Below, piece after piece: positions 55,919 through 64,000 of a stretch of 64,000 bases of DNA. The stretch comes from Tsukamurella sp. 8F (lineage in GTDB: Bacteria; Actinomycetota; Actinomycetes; Mycobacteriales; Mycobacteriaceae): NCBI RefSeq assembly GCF_029167375.1, contig NZ_JARFTP010000018.1, forward strand, positions 1-64,000. Direction: 5' to 3'. Both the position numbers and the translations under genes were made by a program. Numbering within the stretch: position 1 is the first letter of the stretch; the number at the start of each line of letters is the position of its first letter. The notes below the pieces were generated by a model. It ran no database searches. It saw only the letters and a program-made list of their open reading frames with translations, and was not told where the DNA came from.

Positions 55919-56368
55919 TCAGGCGGTGCGCCAGTCCCATTCGGCGGTGCGGACGTCGGAGTGCGCGAGGCGCGTGAGTCGGACGTGCAGGTATCGCTCG
56001 GCGAGCCGCTCGGCGACGCCCTCCCCCCACTCCACGACGACGACGGAGTCCTCGAGATCGGAATCCAGATCCAGCGCGTCCAGTTCCCCCAGCCCGCCGA
56101 GGCGATAGGCGTCGACGTGGATCATGCCCGGGCCTCCGTCGGGCCCGGGCGCATGCTCGCGGGCGATGACGAATGTCGGGCTCGAAACGCGCCCCTGCAC
56201 CCCGAGGCCGGCGGCGATGCCCCGCGAGAGTGCGGTCTTCCCCGCTCCGAGCGGACCGTCGAGGATCACCAGATCACCCGCTGTCAGCTGGGCGGCGAGA
56301 TCGCGGCCGAGCTCTTCGGTGTCCTCGACACGCTCGAGAGTCCGGGCACGCACCCGCTCGCTGCTCAC
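55919..56368 (-). CDS. tsaE: tRNA threonylcarbamoyladenosine ATPase TsaE
   Basis: ATPase that recycles the TsaB-TsaD complex in t6A synthesis; 149 residues from GTG 56368. P-loop GPLGAGKT (about 39-46), SSPTFVIAREH, HVDAYRL and VVVEWGEG are family marks. Overlaps the upstream hydrolase by four bases, as in the conserved alr-hydrolase-tsaE order of the group. Confidence 0.95.
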   Translation of the reverse strand: MSSERVRARTLERVEDTEELGRDLAAQLTAGDLVILDGPLGAGKTALSRGIAAGLGVQGRVSSPTFVIAREHAPGPDGGPGMIHVDAYRLGGLGELDALDLDSDLEDSVVVVEWGEGVAERLAERYLHVRLTRLAHSDVRTAEWDWRTA

Positions 56369-57417
56369 ACTTCCACCCTTACCCTGGCGACCAGTTCGAC
56401 CAGCGCCTGCGCGATAGTCGACGCCGCCTCCATGATGAGCATGTGCCCGGCGCCCTCGACCACCAGGAACCTGCAGTCGAGCTCGACCGCCATGTTCTTC
56501 GAGTTCCGCAGCGGCGTGAGCCAGTCGTGGTCACCGCACACCACGACCGCGTCGGCGCGACGCAGCACCGGCAGGGCCGCGCGCTCGTCGTAGCGCTCCA
56601 GCGCCGTGAAGAAGCCCGCCATCGTGGCGATCGGCGCGGTGAGGCTCATCGACGTCGAGAACCCGGTCATCGTGGCGCTGCGCCGCCCGGTCCCATAGGC
56701 GCCAGCGGTCACCAGGGGTGCCGCGATCGGCTTGATCGCATCACGGCCGTGGCCCACCACGGAGGGCAGATACCGGACCGCGACGCGGAACAGGTCGAGC
56801 ATCGGGTTCCTCAGAGCCGTCGCGAGCCCCGCGTCGGTGAGACCGTGGGCAGCGGTCCCGAGCAATGCCACGCCGCGCACCCGCGCCTGCGGACCGAACA
56901 ACTCGGGATGCCCACTCGCGCACCCGAAGATGGCCATCCCGCCCATCGAATGGCCGGCGAGCACGATCGGTCCGACGGGTATGAGATCATCGATGACGGT
57001 CGCTATGTCGTCGCCCAGGAGCTCGACGGTGCTCTGCTCCACGGTGGCCGCACCCGAGTCACCGTGGCCGCGGCAGTCCGGGAAGATCATCCGCACCGAC
57101 GGCCCCCAGCGCCGTTCGAGTTCGCGCCGCACGAAGTGCCAACTCGCCGATCGCAGCGTGAAGCCGTGCACGAAGATCACAGTCACCGGTGCGTCGACCG
57201 GTCCCACTTCGCGGACGGTCAGCGGGATTCCGTCGCGGCTGAGGAGGACCGTCTGCCGATCTACGGGGCACGCGAAGTCCTCGCCCGCGTAGGCGTCGGG
57301 GACGTCTGCGCGCAGTCCGAACGCCCGCGTCGCATACGTGATCCCCGCGGCGGCGGCGACCGCGGCTCCCGCACCGATCCCCGCGAGGACGGACGGCTGC
57401 GCGATGCGACGGCTCAC
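56365..57417 (-). CDS. Membrane-anchored alpha/beta-hydrolase between alr and tsaE
   Basis: A 350-residue hydrolase from GTG 57417 with an N-terminal hydrophobic segment (about 8-27), probably a membrane anchor. Catalytic marks: FVHGFTLRSASW, nucleophile elbow GHSMGGM with Ser, VCGDHDWLTP (acid), and EGAGHMLIME (His). Fits a lipase/esterase acting at the membrane. Overlaps alr by four bases. Conserved here in Mycobacteriales, function unproven. Confidence 0.88.
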   Translation of the reverse strand: MSRRIAQPSVLAGIGAGAAVAAAAGITYATRAFGLRADVPDAYAGEDFACPVDRQTVLLSRDGIPLTVREVGPVDAPVTVIFVHGFTLRSASWHFVRRELERRWGPSVRMIFPDCRGHGDSGAATVEQSTVELLGDDIATVIDDLIPVGPIVLAGHSMGGMAIFGCASGHPELFGPQARVRGVALLGTAAHGLTDAGLATALRNPMLDLFRVAVRYLPSVVGHGRDAIKPIAAPLVTAGAYGTGRRSATMTGFSTSMSLTAPIATMAGFFTALERYDERAALPVLRRADAVVVCGDHDWLTPLRNSKNMAVELDCRFLVVEGAGHMLIMEAASTIAQALVELVARVRVEV

Positions 57418-58568
57418 GACGCGCCTCCGCCGGCGTACCGCCGCACCACCCGTCCGTGGACGCCGGTGAGGATCTCGTAGTCGATGGTGCCGACCAGGTC
57501 GGCCCAGTCCTTGGCGGTCGGCTCGCCCTCCCGGACACCTCCGAACAGCACGGCGGTGTCGCCCTCCGAGACGCCTCCGCCGTCGGGACCGAGGTCGACG
57601 ACGAACTGGTCCATGCAGATGCGTCCGACACCGCGGAAGCGGCGGCCGTCGATCGCGACTTCGAGCCGGTTGCCGAGCGAACGCACGACACCGTCGGCGT
57701 ACCCGGCGGGGATCAGCCCGACGACGGTGTCCCGCGGCGCGATCCACTCGTGGCCGTAGGAGACGCCGTCCCCTGCGGTGAGCCGCTTGGTCAGGATCAC
57801 GGGGGCCGCGAGCGTCATGACCGGTCGCAGACCGAAGTCGTCGCCCTCGATCGGTGAGCGACCATACAGCGCGATACCGGGACGAACCATGTCGAAGCGC
57901 AGGTCAGGGCGCGTCAGTGTGGCCCCGGAGTTCGCAGCGTGCACCACGGTGGGCGACAGACCTGCGCCCCGGGCCTGCGCGACGGCCGCAGTGAGCCGGT
58001 CCCGCTGCACGTCGAGGAACGGATGCCCCGGTTCGTCGCCGTGCGCGAGATGCGTGAACACGCCGTGGACGTGCACGGTGCCGTCCGCCTCGGAACGCAC
58101 GAGCGCATCGAGCATCGCGTCCCACTCCGCCGGCGCGACGCCGTTGCGAGACAGCCCGGTGTCCACCTTGACGTCGATCTCCGCCGTGACGCCGACGGCC
58201 CGGGCATCGGCTGCGACCGTGGCGAGCTGGCGCGGCGAGCTCACGCCCAGGCGGACTCCGGCCTCGATCGCGGGCCCGAAACCCGACGTCGAGAGCCAGG
58301 ACAGGATCGGCGCGGTGATACCCGCGGCGCGCAGCGCGAGCGCCTCGTCGACCGTGGTCACCCCGATCTCGGCAGCGCCCGCAGCAAGCGCGGCGCGCGC
58401 GATCTGCGGGGCACCGTGCCCGTAGCCGTCGGACTTGACGACGGCCATGACGGGCGTGCCCCCGGCTCGGGCGGCGAGGATGCGGACGTTGTGGGCGACT
58501 GCGTCGAGGTCGACGTGTGCGGTGAGGCGGTCTACCGTGAGCGCTCGGCCCTGGGCTGCTGTTGTCAT
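57414..58568 (-). CDS. alr: Alanine racemase
   Basis: PLP enzyme interconverting L- and D-alanine for peptidoglycan. 384 residues from ATG 58568. PLP Lys in VMAVVKSDGYGHG, catalytic Tyr in GVSYGHEW, and RPGIALYG and CMDQFVVD. The frame upstream of 58568 has no family features. Length equals that of M. tuberculosis Alr. Part of the operon-like run with nnr and glmS. Confidence 0.97.
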   Translation of the reverse strand: MTTAAQGRALTVDRLTAHVDLDAVAHNVRILAARAGGTPVMAVVKSDGYGHGAPQIARAALAAGAAEIGVTTVDEALALRAAGITAPILSWLSTSGFGPAIEAGVRLGVSSPRQLATVAADARAVGVTAEIDVKVDTGLSRNGVAPAEWDAMLDALVRSEADGTVHVHGVFTHLAHGDEPGHPFLDVQRDRLTAAVAQARGAGLSPTVVHAANSGATLTRPDLRFDMVRPGIALYGRSPIEGDDFGLRPVMTLAAPVILTKRLTAGDGVSYGHEWIAPRDTVVGLIPAGYADGVVRSLGNRLEVAIDGRRFRGVGRICMDQFVVDLGPDGGGVSEGDTAVLFGGVREGEPTAKDWADLVGTIDYEILTGVHGRVVRRYAGGGAS

Positions 58569-58599
58569 GGCCCAGCAAGGATATCCTCCGCACCCGCCG

Positions 58600-60027
58600 T
58601 CAGCGGCGGCCGAGCACCTCGCGGAGGACCGTGGTGACGGCCGCGGAGATGCTCGATGCCGACGTCGGCGCGCCACCCGCAGCGCGGTCCGCCGCCTGCG
58701 AGTGCACGCGTGTCGCCAGACCACCGGCTTCGAGCGGCGACAGGCCGCTCGCGAGGAGCGCGCCGCACATGCCTGTAAGTACGTCCCCCGAGCCGGGCGT
58801 CGCTGCCCACGCGCTGCCGGCGGTATCCAGGACGGCGTGGCCTTGCGGGTCCGCGACGACGGTCACGAACCCCTTGAGCAGCACCGTGGCGCCGAGCTCT
58901 AGGGCCAGGGCACGGGCAGCACCGACCCGGTCGCCGCCGTCGAGCAGCCGCTGCGCCTCGGGCGCGATCGCATCCGCAAGCCGTGCGAACTCGCCCGCGT
59001 GCGGCGTGAGCAGGGTGGGCGCCTCCCTGCGTATCGGCGAGCGGGCCAGCAGAGTGAGGGCATCGGCGTCGATCACCAGCGGCAGATTTGTGGCCAGCAG
59101 GGCGGCGAGGAGGCTCGCCGATTCGTCGTCCGTGCCGAATCCCGGGCCGACCGCCCAGGCCTGCACCCGGCCGGCGTCGGCGGGCCGATCGGCCGCGACC
59201 ACCTCGGGCCACGCAGCGAGCACGTCTGGCCGCGCGGTCCCCGCGTATCGCACCATGCCCGACGTCGCGCGCACCGCGGCCCCGGTCGCCAGAACCGCTG
59301 CCCCCGGGTACGCGTGGCTGCCCGCCGCGATGCCCACGACGCCTTGCGAATACTTGTCGTCGAGCGGCCCGGGAACGGGCCATCTGTCGCGGACGTCGGC
59401 ATCGTCATAGCAGGTCGAATCCGGTGCGGAGAGCGCGAGGCCGATGTCGATCGACTCGACGCGCCCGCACTCCCGCGGCGCAAGCGCATGCACCGGCTTG
59501 TACGCGCCGAATGCGACGGTCACGGCTGCCGTCACGTGCGGGCCGCCCGTCGCCCCCGTGCTGACGTCGACGCCCGACGGCGTGTCGGCCGCGACGATCG
59601 GCGCCCGAAGGTCTGCCACCAGCTCGGCTGCTGCGGGGCGCAGCGGACCCCGCGCGGAGATCCCGACGATGCCGTCCACCACCAGGTCCGGCGTGTCCGG
59701 CCGTACGACTACGCGGCCGCCTGCGTTGCGCAGGGCCTCCAGACCGGCTCTGTGCGCACGGTCCGGCGCGAGTAGGACGGCATCGACACGGACCCCGCGA
59801 CGCCGCAGGAACGCGCCTGCGTGCAAGGCGTCACCGCCGTTGTCGCCGGAACCGACCAGCAGCGTCACCCGTCGACCGGCCACGCCGCCCGTCCGTTCCA
59901 GCAGCTCGGCCGCGACGACGCCCGCGAGGCCGTACGCGGCACGGCGCATGAGGGCGCCGTCGGGCAGAGCCGCGAGGAGAGGCGCCTCCGCCGCCCGTAC
60001 CTGTTCCGGTGTGAAGTAGCCGCGCAT
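58600..60027 (-). CDS. nnr: Bifunctional NAD(P)HX epimerase/dehydratase
   Basis: Repairs hydrated NADH/NADPH. 475 residues from ATG 60027 (a GTG at 60030 is also in frame). The N-terminal YjeF_N/epimerase domain (about 1-215: GSGDNGGDALHAGAFLRR, DGIVGISARGPL, TPSGVDVSTG) is followed by the ADP/ATP-dependent dehydratase (AGSHAYPGAAVLATGAAVRA, LLTPHAGEFARL, TPGSGDVLTGMCGALL). Overlaps the glmS stop. Corresponds to Rv3433c. Confidence 0.95.
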   Translation of the reverse strand: MRGYFTPEQVRAAEAPLLAALPDGALMRRAAYGLAGVVAAELLERTGGVAGRRVTLLVGSGDNGGDALHAGAFLRRRGVRVDAVLLAPDRAHRAGLEALRNAGGRVVVRPDTPDLVVDGIVGISARGPLRPAAAELVADLRAPIVAADTPSGVDVSTGATGGPHVTAAVTVAFGAYKPVHALAPRECGRVESIDIGLALSAPDSTCYDDADVRDRWPVPGPLDDKYSQGVVGIAAGSHAYPGAAVLATGAAVRATSGMVRYAGTARPDVLAAWPEVVAADRPADAGRVQAWAVGPGFGTDDESASLLAALLATNLPLVIDADALTLLARSPIRREAPTLLTPHAGEFARLADAIAPEAQRLLDGGDRVGAARALALELGATVLLKGFVTVVADPQGHAVLDTAGSAWAATPGSGDVLTGMCGALLASGLSPLEAGGLATRVHSQAADRAAGGAPTSASSISAAVTTVLREVLGRR

Positions 60028-61928
60028 CACTCCACTGTGACGGACTTGGCGAGGTTGCGCGGCTTGTCCACGTCGTAGCCACGGGCCTGCGCGACCTCGG
60101 CCGCGAAGAACTGCAACGGCACGGTCGCCAGCAGCGGCTGTAGCAGCGTCGGGGCGGCCGGGATCTCGATGAGATGGTCGGCATGCGCCGCGACGGCGGT
60201 ATCGCCCTCCTCCGCGATGACGATGGTGCGGGCACCGCGCGCCTGGATCTCGCGGATGTTGGATACCAGCTTGCTGTGCAGTACGGCGCGGCCGCGCGGC
60301 GACGGCATGACGACGATGACCGGCAGCCCGTCGTCGATGAGCGCGATCGGCCCATGCTTGAGCTCGCCCGCCGCGAAGCCCTCTGCATGCATGTACGCGA
60401 GTTCTTTGAGCTTGAGCGCGCCTTCGAGCGCGACCGGGTATCCGACGTGTCGGCCGAGGAACAGGACCGTGCTCGCCGACGCGAGCTCGCGCGCGAGCTC
60501 CCGCACCTGCGTCTCCGTGCCGAGAACCTTCTGCACGAGCGCGGGCATCGCCTCCAGCTCGCGATACTCGCGACCCACCTCGTCGGGGTACTTGGTACCT
60601 CGGGCCTGTGCGAGCGCCAGCCCGACCAGGTAGTTGGCCGTGACCTGCGCGAGGAACGCCTTCGTCGAGGCGACGCCGATCTCGGGCCCGGCTCGGGTGT
60701 ACAGCACCGCCTCGGACTCGCGCGGGATCTGCGCGCCGTTGGTGTTGCAGACGGCCAGGACGCGGGCCTTCTGCTCACGGGCGTGCCGAACGGCCTCGAG
60801 GGTGTCGGCGGTCTCCCCCGACTGGCTGATCGCGACGACCAGCGTGCTCCGGTCGAGCACCGGATCGCGGTAGCGGAACTCGCTCGCCAGCTCGACCTCG
60901 CAGGGCAGGCGCGTCCAATGCTCGATGGCGTACTTCGCGACCAGACCCGAGTGGTACGCGCTGCCGCACGCGACGATGAACACCTTGTCTATGTCCCGCA
61001 GTTCCTGATCCGACAGCCGACGCTCGTCCAACACGATCCGGCCGCCCTCGAAGTGCCCCAGCAGCGTGTTCTCGATCGCGGCCGGCTGCTCCTCGATCTC
61101 CTTGAGCATGAAGTAGTCGTGGCCGCCCTTCTCCGCCGCCTCGAGATCCCAGTCGATGCGGAACGGCCTGCCGAGTTGCTCCTCGCCGGCGAAGTCCGTG
61201 ATCCGGTAGCCGCCTGCGGTGATGGTGACGATCTGGTCCTGGCCCAGCTCGACGGCGTCGCGCGTGTGCTCGATGAACGCCGCGACGTCGGAGCCGAGGA
61301 AGGTCTCCCCCTCGCCGACGCCCACCACCAACGGCGTCGACCTGCGCGCCGCGACGATCGTGCCCGGGTGCTCCGCGTGGCAGAACAGCACGGTGAACGC
61401 ACCGTCGAGACGTCGCAGCGCAGCGTACGCCGCCGCAACGAAGTCACCCCTCGCCGCGCCGGACGTGTACTCGCGCTGCACGAGCTGGACCGCCACCTCG
61501 GTGTCGGTCTCCGACTCGAACTCGACGCTGTCGGCCTCCAGCTCCGCGCGCAGCGCCGCGTAGTTCTCGATGATCCCGTTGTGCACAACAGCGAAACCTC
61601 CCGCGATATGCGGGTGCGCATTGCGGTCGGTAGGGCGGCCGTGCGTCGCCCAGCGCGTATGACCCATCCCCGTCGTACCCGCGAACTCGCCGTCGCGGCC
61701 TGCGAGCGCATCCGTCAGGTTCGCCAGCTTTCCAGCCCGCTTCTCGACGGTGACATGCCCGCTCTCCGGCGTCCCCGCAGAGCACAGGTCCGGACCGTCA
61801 TCTCCGTTTCCGGCACCGACCACGACCACTCCGGCAGAGTCGTAGCCGCGGTACTCCATCCGTCGCAGCGCCTCGACCACCACGCCCAGTGCCGGCCGGT
61901 GGCCGACGTAGCCCACGATTCCGCACAT
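60027..61928 (-). CDS. glmS: Glutamine-fructose-6-phosphate aminotransferase
   Basis: Makes glucosamine-6-phosphate, first step of UDP-GlcNAc synthesis. 633 residues. Starts MCGIVGYVG with the nucleophile Cys exposed as residue 2 after Met removal; glutaminase domain with GMGHTRWATHG and NGIIENY; two SIS sugar-isomerase domains (SQSGETADTLEA, AEGFAAGELKHGPIALI) and the C-terminal KPRNLAKSVTVE. No glmS ribozyme was seen upstream. Confidence 0.98.
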   Translation of the reverse strand: MCGIVGYVGHRPALGVVVEALRRMEYRGYDSAGVVVVGAGNGDDGPDLCSAGTPESGHVTVEKRAGKLANLTDALAGRDGEFAGTTGMGHTRWATHGRPTDRNAHPHIAGGFAVVHNGIIENYAALRAELEADSVEFESETDTEVAVQLVQREYTSGAARGDFVAAAYAALRRLDGAFTVLFCHAEHPGTIVAARRSTPLVVGVGEGETFLGSDVAAFIEHTRDAVELGQDQIVTITAGGYRITDFAGEEQLGRPFRIDWDLEAAEKGGHDYFMLKEIEEQPAAIENTLLGHFEGGRIVLDERRLSDQELRDIDKVFIVACGSAYHSGLVAKYAIEHWTRLPCEVELASEFRYRDPVLDRSTLVVAISQSGETADTLEAVRHAREQKARVLAVCNTNGAQIPRESEAVLYTRAGPEIGVASTKAFLAQVTANYLVGLALAQARGTKYPDEVGREYRELEAMPALVQKVLGTETQVRELARELASASTVLFLGRHVGYPVALEGALKLKELAYMHAEGFAAGELKHGPIALIDDGLPVIVVMPSPRGRAVLHSKLVSNIREIQARGARTIVIAEEGDTAVAAHADHLIEIPAAPTLLQPLLATVPLQFFAAEVAQARGYDVDKPRNLAKSVTVE

Positions 61929-61986
61929 GGGTTGAAGGCTACGTCAGCGGGCACGCAGATCCCGGGCATGCACTACCGTTGTCGCC

Positions 61987-62829
61987 GTGGCTAAAGCGAA
62001 CAAGCTGGTGAAGCAGTTGGCGCGGCGCGGACCCCATCGCGTGTTGAAGGGTGACCTGGGGGTCGCGGGTCTGACGGGCGTGGTCTACACGCCCGAGGCG
62101 GGGGTCAACCTGCCCGCTCTCGCGTTCGCACACGACTGGCTGATCCCCATCAAGCGGTACAGCCGGCTGTTCGAGCACCTCGCCTCGTGGGGCATCGTCG
62201 TCGCGGCGCCGTCCACCGAGGGCGGCCCGCTGCCGTCCGACGGCCGGCTCGCCATCGACCTCGGCACCGCGCTCGACATCGCCACCGAGGTTCGCCTCGG
62301 CGTCGGCGAGATCACCGTGAACACGCGACGACGTGCCGTCGCGGGCCACGGTTTCGGCGCCGGAGCCGCGCTGCTGGCGGCCGGGCAGGAGGACGTCCGT
62401 TCACTCGCCGCCCTGTTCCCTGCGCCGACCTCGCCGCAGGCGCTCGACGCCGCACGCTCCCTCGAGCTTCCCGCGCTGCTGCTCGCCGCCGCGGGTGACG
62501 AGAAGTCGCTCACCTCCAACGCAGCGCAGTTGGCCGAGGCCTACGGCGGCGACGCGCGCCTGCGAATCCTGCCCGACGGTTCCGCGCGTGGGCTCGCGGA
62601 GGGCATCTCGGCAGCCGGTCTCCTCGGTGCCGGTAAGGCGCATAAGCCGACGCAGAAAGCCGTCCGGACGCTCTTGACCGGGTTCGTCCTGGCCACGGCC
62701 GGCGCCGATGAGGACTACTCCGAGTTCGCCGAGCCCGACACCGACCTCGGCGACGCGATCGTCTGGCGCCCAGAGGACGACCCGGAGCCCAAGACCCCCA
62801 GCGCGCTCGACGTCATACGGGGCAAGTAG
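61987..62829 (+). CDS. Alpha/beta-hydrolase-fold protein without its nucleophile (Rv3438-like)
   Basis: A 280-residue protein from GTG 61987, divergent from glmS, in the position of M. tuberculosis Rv3438. Chlorophyllase/dienelactone-hydrolase-like core: LPALAFAHDWL, and an elbow VAGHGFGAG where the catalytic Ser of GHSxG is Gly. PALLLAAAGDEKS keeps the acid region. The usual His region is not obvious. Likely a binding or scaffold protein rather than a hydrolase. The C-terminal acidic tail (EDYSEFAEPDTDLGD) is polar and probably flexible. Confidence 0.8.
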   Translation: MAKANKLVKQLARRGPHRVLKGDLGVAGLTGVVYTPEAGVNLPALAFAHDWLIPIKRYSRLFEHLASWGIVVAAPSTEGGPLPSDGRLAIDLGTALDIATEVRLGVGEITVNTRRRAVAGHGFGAGAALLAAGQEDVRSLAALFPAPTSPQALDAARSLELPALLLAAAGDEKSLTSNAAQLAEAYGGDARLRILPDGSARGLAEGISAAGLLGAGKAHKPTQKAVRTLLTGFVLATAGADEDYSEFAEPDTDLGDAIVWRPEDDPEPKTPSALDVIRGK

Positions 62830-62852
62830 CCGTCCCCGAGCGCGGATTCACC

Positions 62853-63032
62853 TCAAGGTCGGGCCAGCCAGCTCGATGGCTGGTCGTCTGGTGCGGGCCG
62901 AGCGACCACCCGGATCGGCTCGGTGATCGGAACCGCATCGTCCGCCAGGCCCAGCTCAGCGAGCAGCGCCGACAGCACCGCGTCCCGTTCCACCGTGCGC
63001 TCCGCGCGCGCCTCGATGTCGTATCTCGCCAC
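62853..63032 (-). CDS. Small 59-residue protein of unknown function
   Basis: A short frame from GTG 63032 with a strong ribosome site (GAGGAGGAG) immediately upstream. The sequence is acidic-basic: an Arg/Glu-rich N-terminal helix (RYDIEARAERTVERDAVLSA), a hydrophobic LLAELGLAD, then VPITEPIRVVARPAP and a tail ending SSWLARP. No family recognised. It follows the low-complexity gene 28 bases downstream on the same strand, and may be cotranscribed. Confidence 0.55.
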   Translation of the reverse strand: MARYDIEARAERTVERDAVLSALLAELGLADDAVPITEPIRVVARPAPDDQPSSWLARP

Positions 63033-63060
63033 TTCTCCTCCTCTCGTCTGCTCGTAACGC

Positions 63061-64000
63061 CTACTCGGTAAGAGCGAACTCAGCCCCAGTGCGCGTCGGC
63101 TCCGGCTCCCGCGTCGTGGTGACGCCCGGGTTCATCTTGCTCCCACCGCGTTTCGGCGGCGTCGCCGTCGGCGGCACCCCGCCGCCGCCACCCGGTGCAC
63201 CATCCGAGGGCGCCGGGGCCGCCTGCCCCGCGGCAGCGTGCCCACCCGCGTCGAGCACCGGCGCACCGCCTTCGGGCACATGCGGGTGCTGCGCCGAGGT
63301 CGCCGACGGCGCGGCCCCACTTCCGACGTGCGCCCCACCGGACGACGCACCGGACCCAGGCGAATTCGGCTGCGGCCCGGCCGCTTGCGGATGTGATTGT
63401 TCCGTGCCGCCGCCCGTGACCTTGCGCTCTCCGGGATCAACGGGTCCGTCCGAGCACGCGAGCCTCCCGTCGGGTCCGACGGTCAGCGTGGCACGCTCGA
63501 CGCCACCGTCCGGCTTGGTGACAGTCACATCCACGGTCACGCCGTCCGGCCGCATCGTCGCCTTCGTGGTCCTGCCGTCCGGGTCGGTGGTCACCGATGT
63601 GCGACCCTCGCCCTTCGGATGCGGACGTCCCTCTCCTGCGGCGGTTTTCGCGGCGTCGTCCTCGCCGACGCCACCGTTGCCAGACTCGTCCTTCGCCGCT
63701 CTGTCCTTGCCTTCCTTGGCGACGCCGTCCTTGCCGGACGCTTCCTTCCCGGCACCATCCTTTGCGGCACCCTCCTTTCCTACACCGTCTCTGCCCGCAC
63801 CGTCCCTGCCGTCGCTCCCCTTGGCGTCCTCCTGCTTCCCCACCTCGTCGGCACCCGGCTTCGAGTCGCCAGCCGACCCCAGGTGGCCGATACCCAATTG
63901 CTCGGCGATCTTCGGGATCAGCGACGACAGCCACGACGGCGGCTCGCTCGATCCGCTCCCGCCGACCCCATTCAGGCCCCCGAGCCCACCGAGCCGGCTC
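63061..64000 (-). CDS. Low-complexity repeat protein, partial (N-terminus outside window)
   Basis: The frame is open through base 64000 on the complement, so the N-terminus is outside. The visible 312 residues begin SRLGGLGGLNGVGGSGSSEP, then a short helix (SWLSSLIPKIAEQLG), then about 60 residues of Gly/Lys/Asp/Ala repeats (about 63690-63840) such as GKEGAAKDGAGKEASGKDG, and a small beta-rich segment (TSVTTDPDGRTTKATMRPDG, VERATLTVGPDGRLACSDG), then a Pro/Gly/Ala-rich tail. Its place after the Rv3438-like gene matches the Ala/Pro-rich Rv3439c of M. tuberculosis. Function unknown. Confidence 0.7.
   Translation of the reverse strand, partial: SRLGGLGGLNGVGGSGSSEPPSWLSSLIPKIAEQLGIGHLGSAGDSKPGADEVGKQEDAKGSDGRDGAGRDGVGKEGAAKDGAGKEASGKDGVAKEGKDRAAKDESGNGGVGEDDAAKTAAGEGRPHPKGEGRTSVTTDPDGRTTKATMRPDGVTVDVTVTKPDGGVERATLTVGPDGRLACSDGPVDPGERKVTGGGTEQSHPQAAGPQPNSPGSGASSGGAHVGSGAAPSATSAQHPHVPEGGAPVLDAGGHAAAGQAAPAPSDGAPGGGGGVPPTATPPKRGGSKMNPGVTTTREPEPTRTGAEFALTE

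Noticed and set aside
61929-61986. glmS ribozyme upstream of glmS
   Set aside because: Only 58 bases separate it from the divergent gene and no ribozyme core was recognised; the class is mainly found in Firmicutes.

Overview
The window is high-GC DNA (about 70% by eye) with GTG/TTG starts, dense gene packing and 4-bp stop/start overlaps. The core gene order matches the Mycobacterium tuberculosis Rv3395c-Rv3439c stretch: imuA', guaA, choD, guaB3, guaB2, an Rv3412-like gene, rsdA, sigD, an Rv3415c-like gene, whiB3, groEL1, groES, tsaD, rimI, tsaB, tsaE, alr, nnr, glmS, an Rv3438-like gene. The source is therefore a member of the Mycobacteriales (a Tsukamurella/Gordonia/Williamsia-like organism would fit); genus and species cannot be fixed from the sequence alone. 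No rRNA, tRNA, CRISPR array, transposase or phage gene was recognised.

Layout. 0-0.5 kb: 5' part of imuA' behind a LexA-type box. 0.6-2.5 kb: a membrane Ser/Thr kinase and a small hydrolase. 2.5-5.9 kb: copper operon (two CsoR-like operators, a drastically shortened CopZ, a secreted His-rich protein, a CopA-type ATPase). 5.9-7.4 kb: TetR and haloalkane-dehalogenase-like gene divergent over a double palindrome. 7.5-11.3 kb: PspC-type envelope-stress three-component system. 11.3-24.7 kb: guaA, a frameshifted epimerase, choD, guaB3, guaB2, rsdA-sigD and whiB3. 25-29.5 kb: MATE exporter, LLM-type oxidoreductase, groEL1 and groES (with CIRCE).

29.5-49.5 kb is an accessory block inserted between groES and tsaD, which are neighbours in M. 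tuberculosis. Its core (29.5-45 kb) is the most interesting part: two complete, divergently transcribed Opp/Nik-type ABC importers sharing a control region with Fur-family-like and IdeR-like boxes, followed by an operon of an SbnB-like dehydrogenase, a fold-III PLP decarboxylase, an SbnA-like 2,3-diaminopropionate-forming enzyme and a MATE exporter behind a good IdeR/DtxR iron box, then a MarR regulator. No NRPS or NIS synthetase is present. I infer a compact system for making, exporting and re-importing a small aminopolycarboxylate metallophore, analogous in logic to staphylopine or EDDS systems. The block ends with a DUF2339-type membrane protein, an orphan ectoine synthase, a PucR-type regulator and an esterase.

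49.6-51.7 kb: tsaD-rimI-tsaB, the t6A tRNA-modification operon. 51.7-53.2 kb: a fluoride-riboswitch-controlled operon of a universal stress protein and two FluC channels. 53.2-55.8 kb: TetR with a divergent DUF2834/hydrolase pair and a PCD-VOC fusion. 55.9-61.9 kb: tsaE, a hydrolase, alr, nnr and glmS, overlapping or closely spaced on the minus strand (cell-wall precursor and metabolite-repair genes). 62-64 kb: an Rv3438-like hydrolase fold without its nucleophile, a 59-residue protein, and the 3' part of a low-complexity acidic/basic repeat protein.
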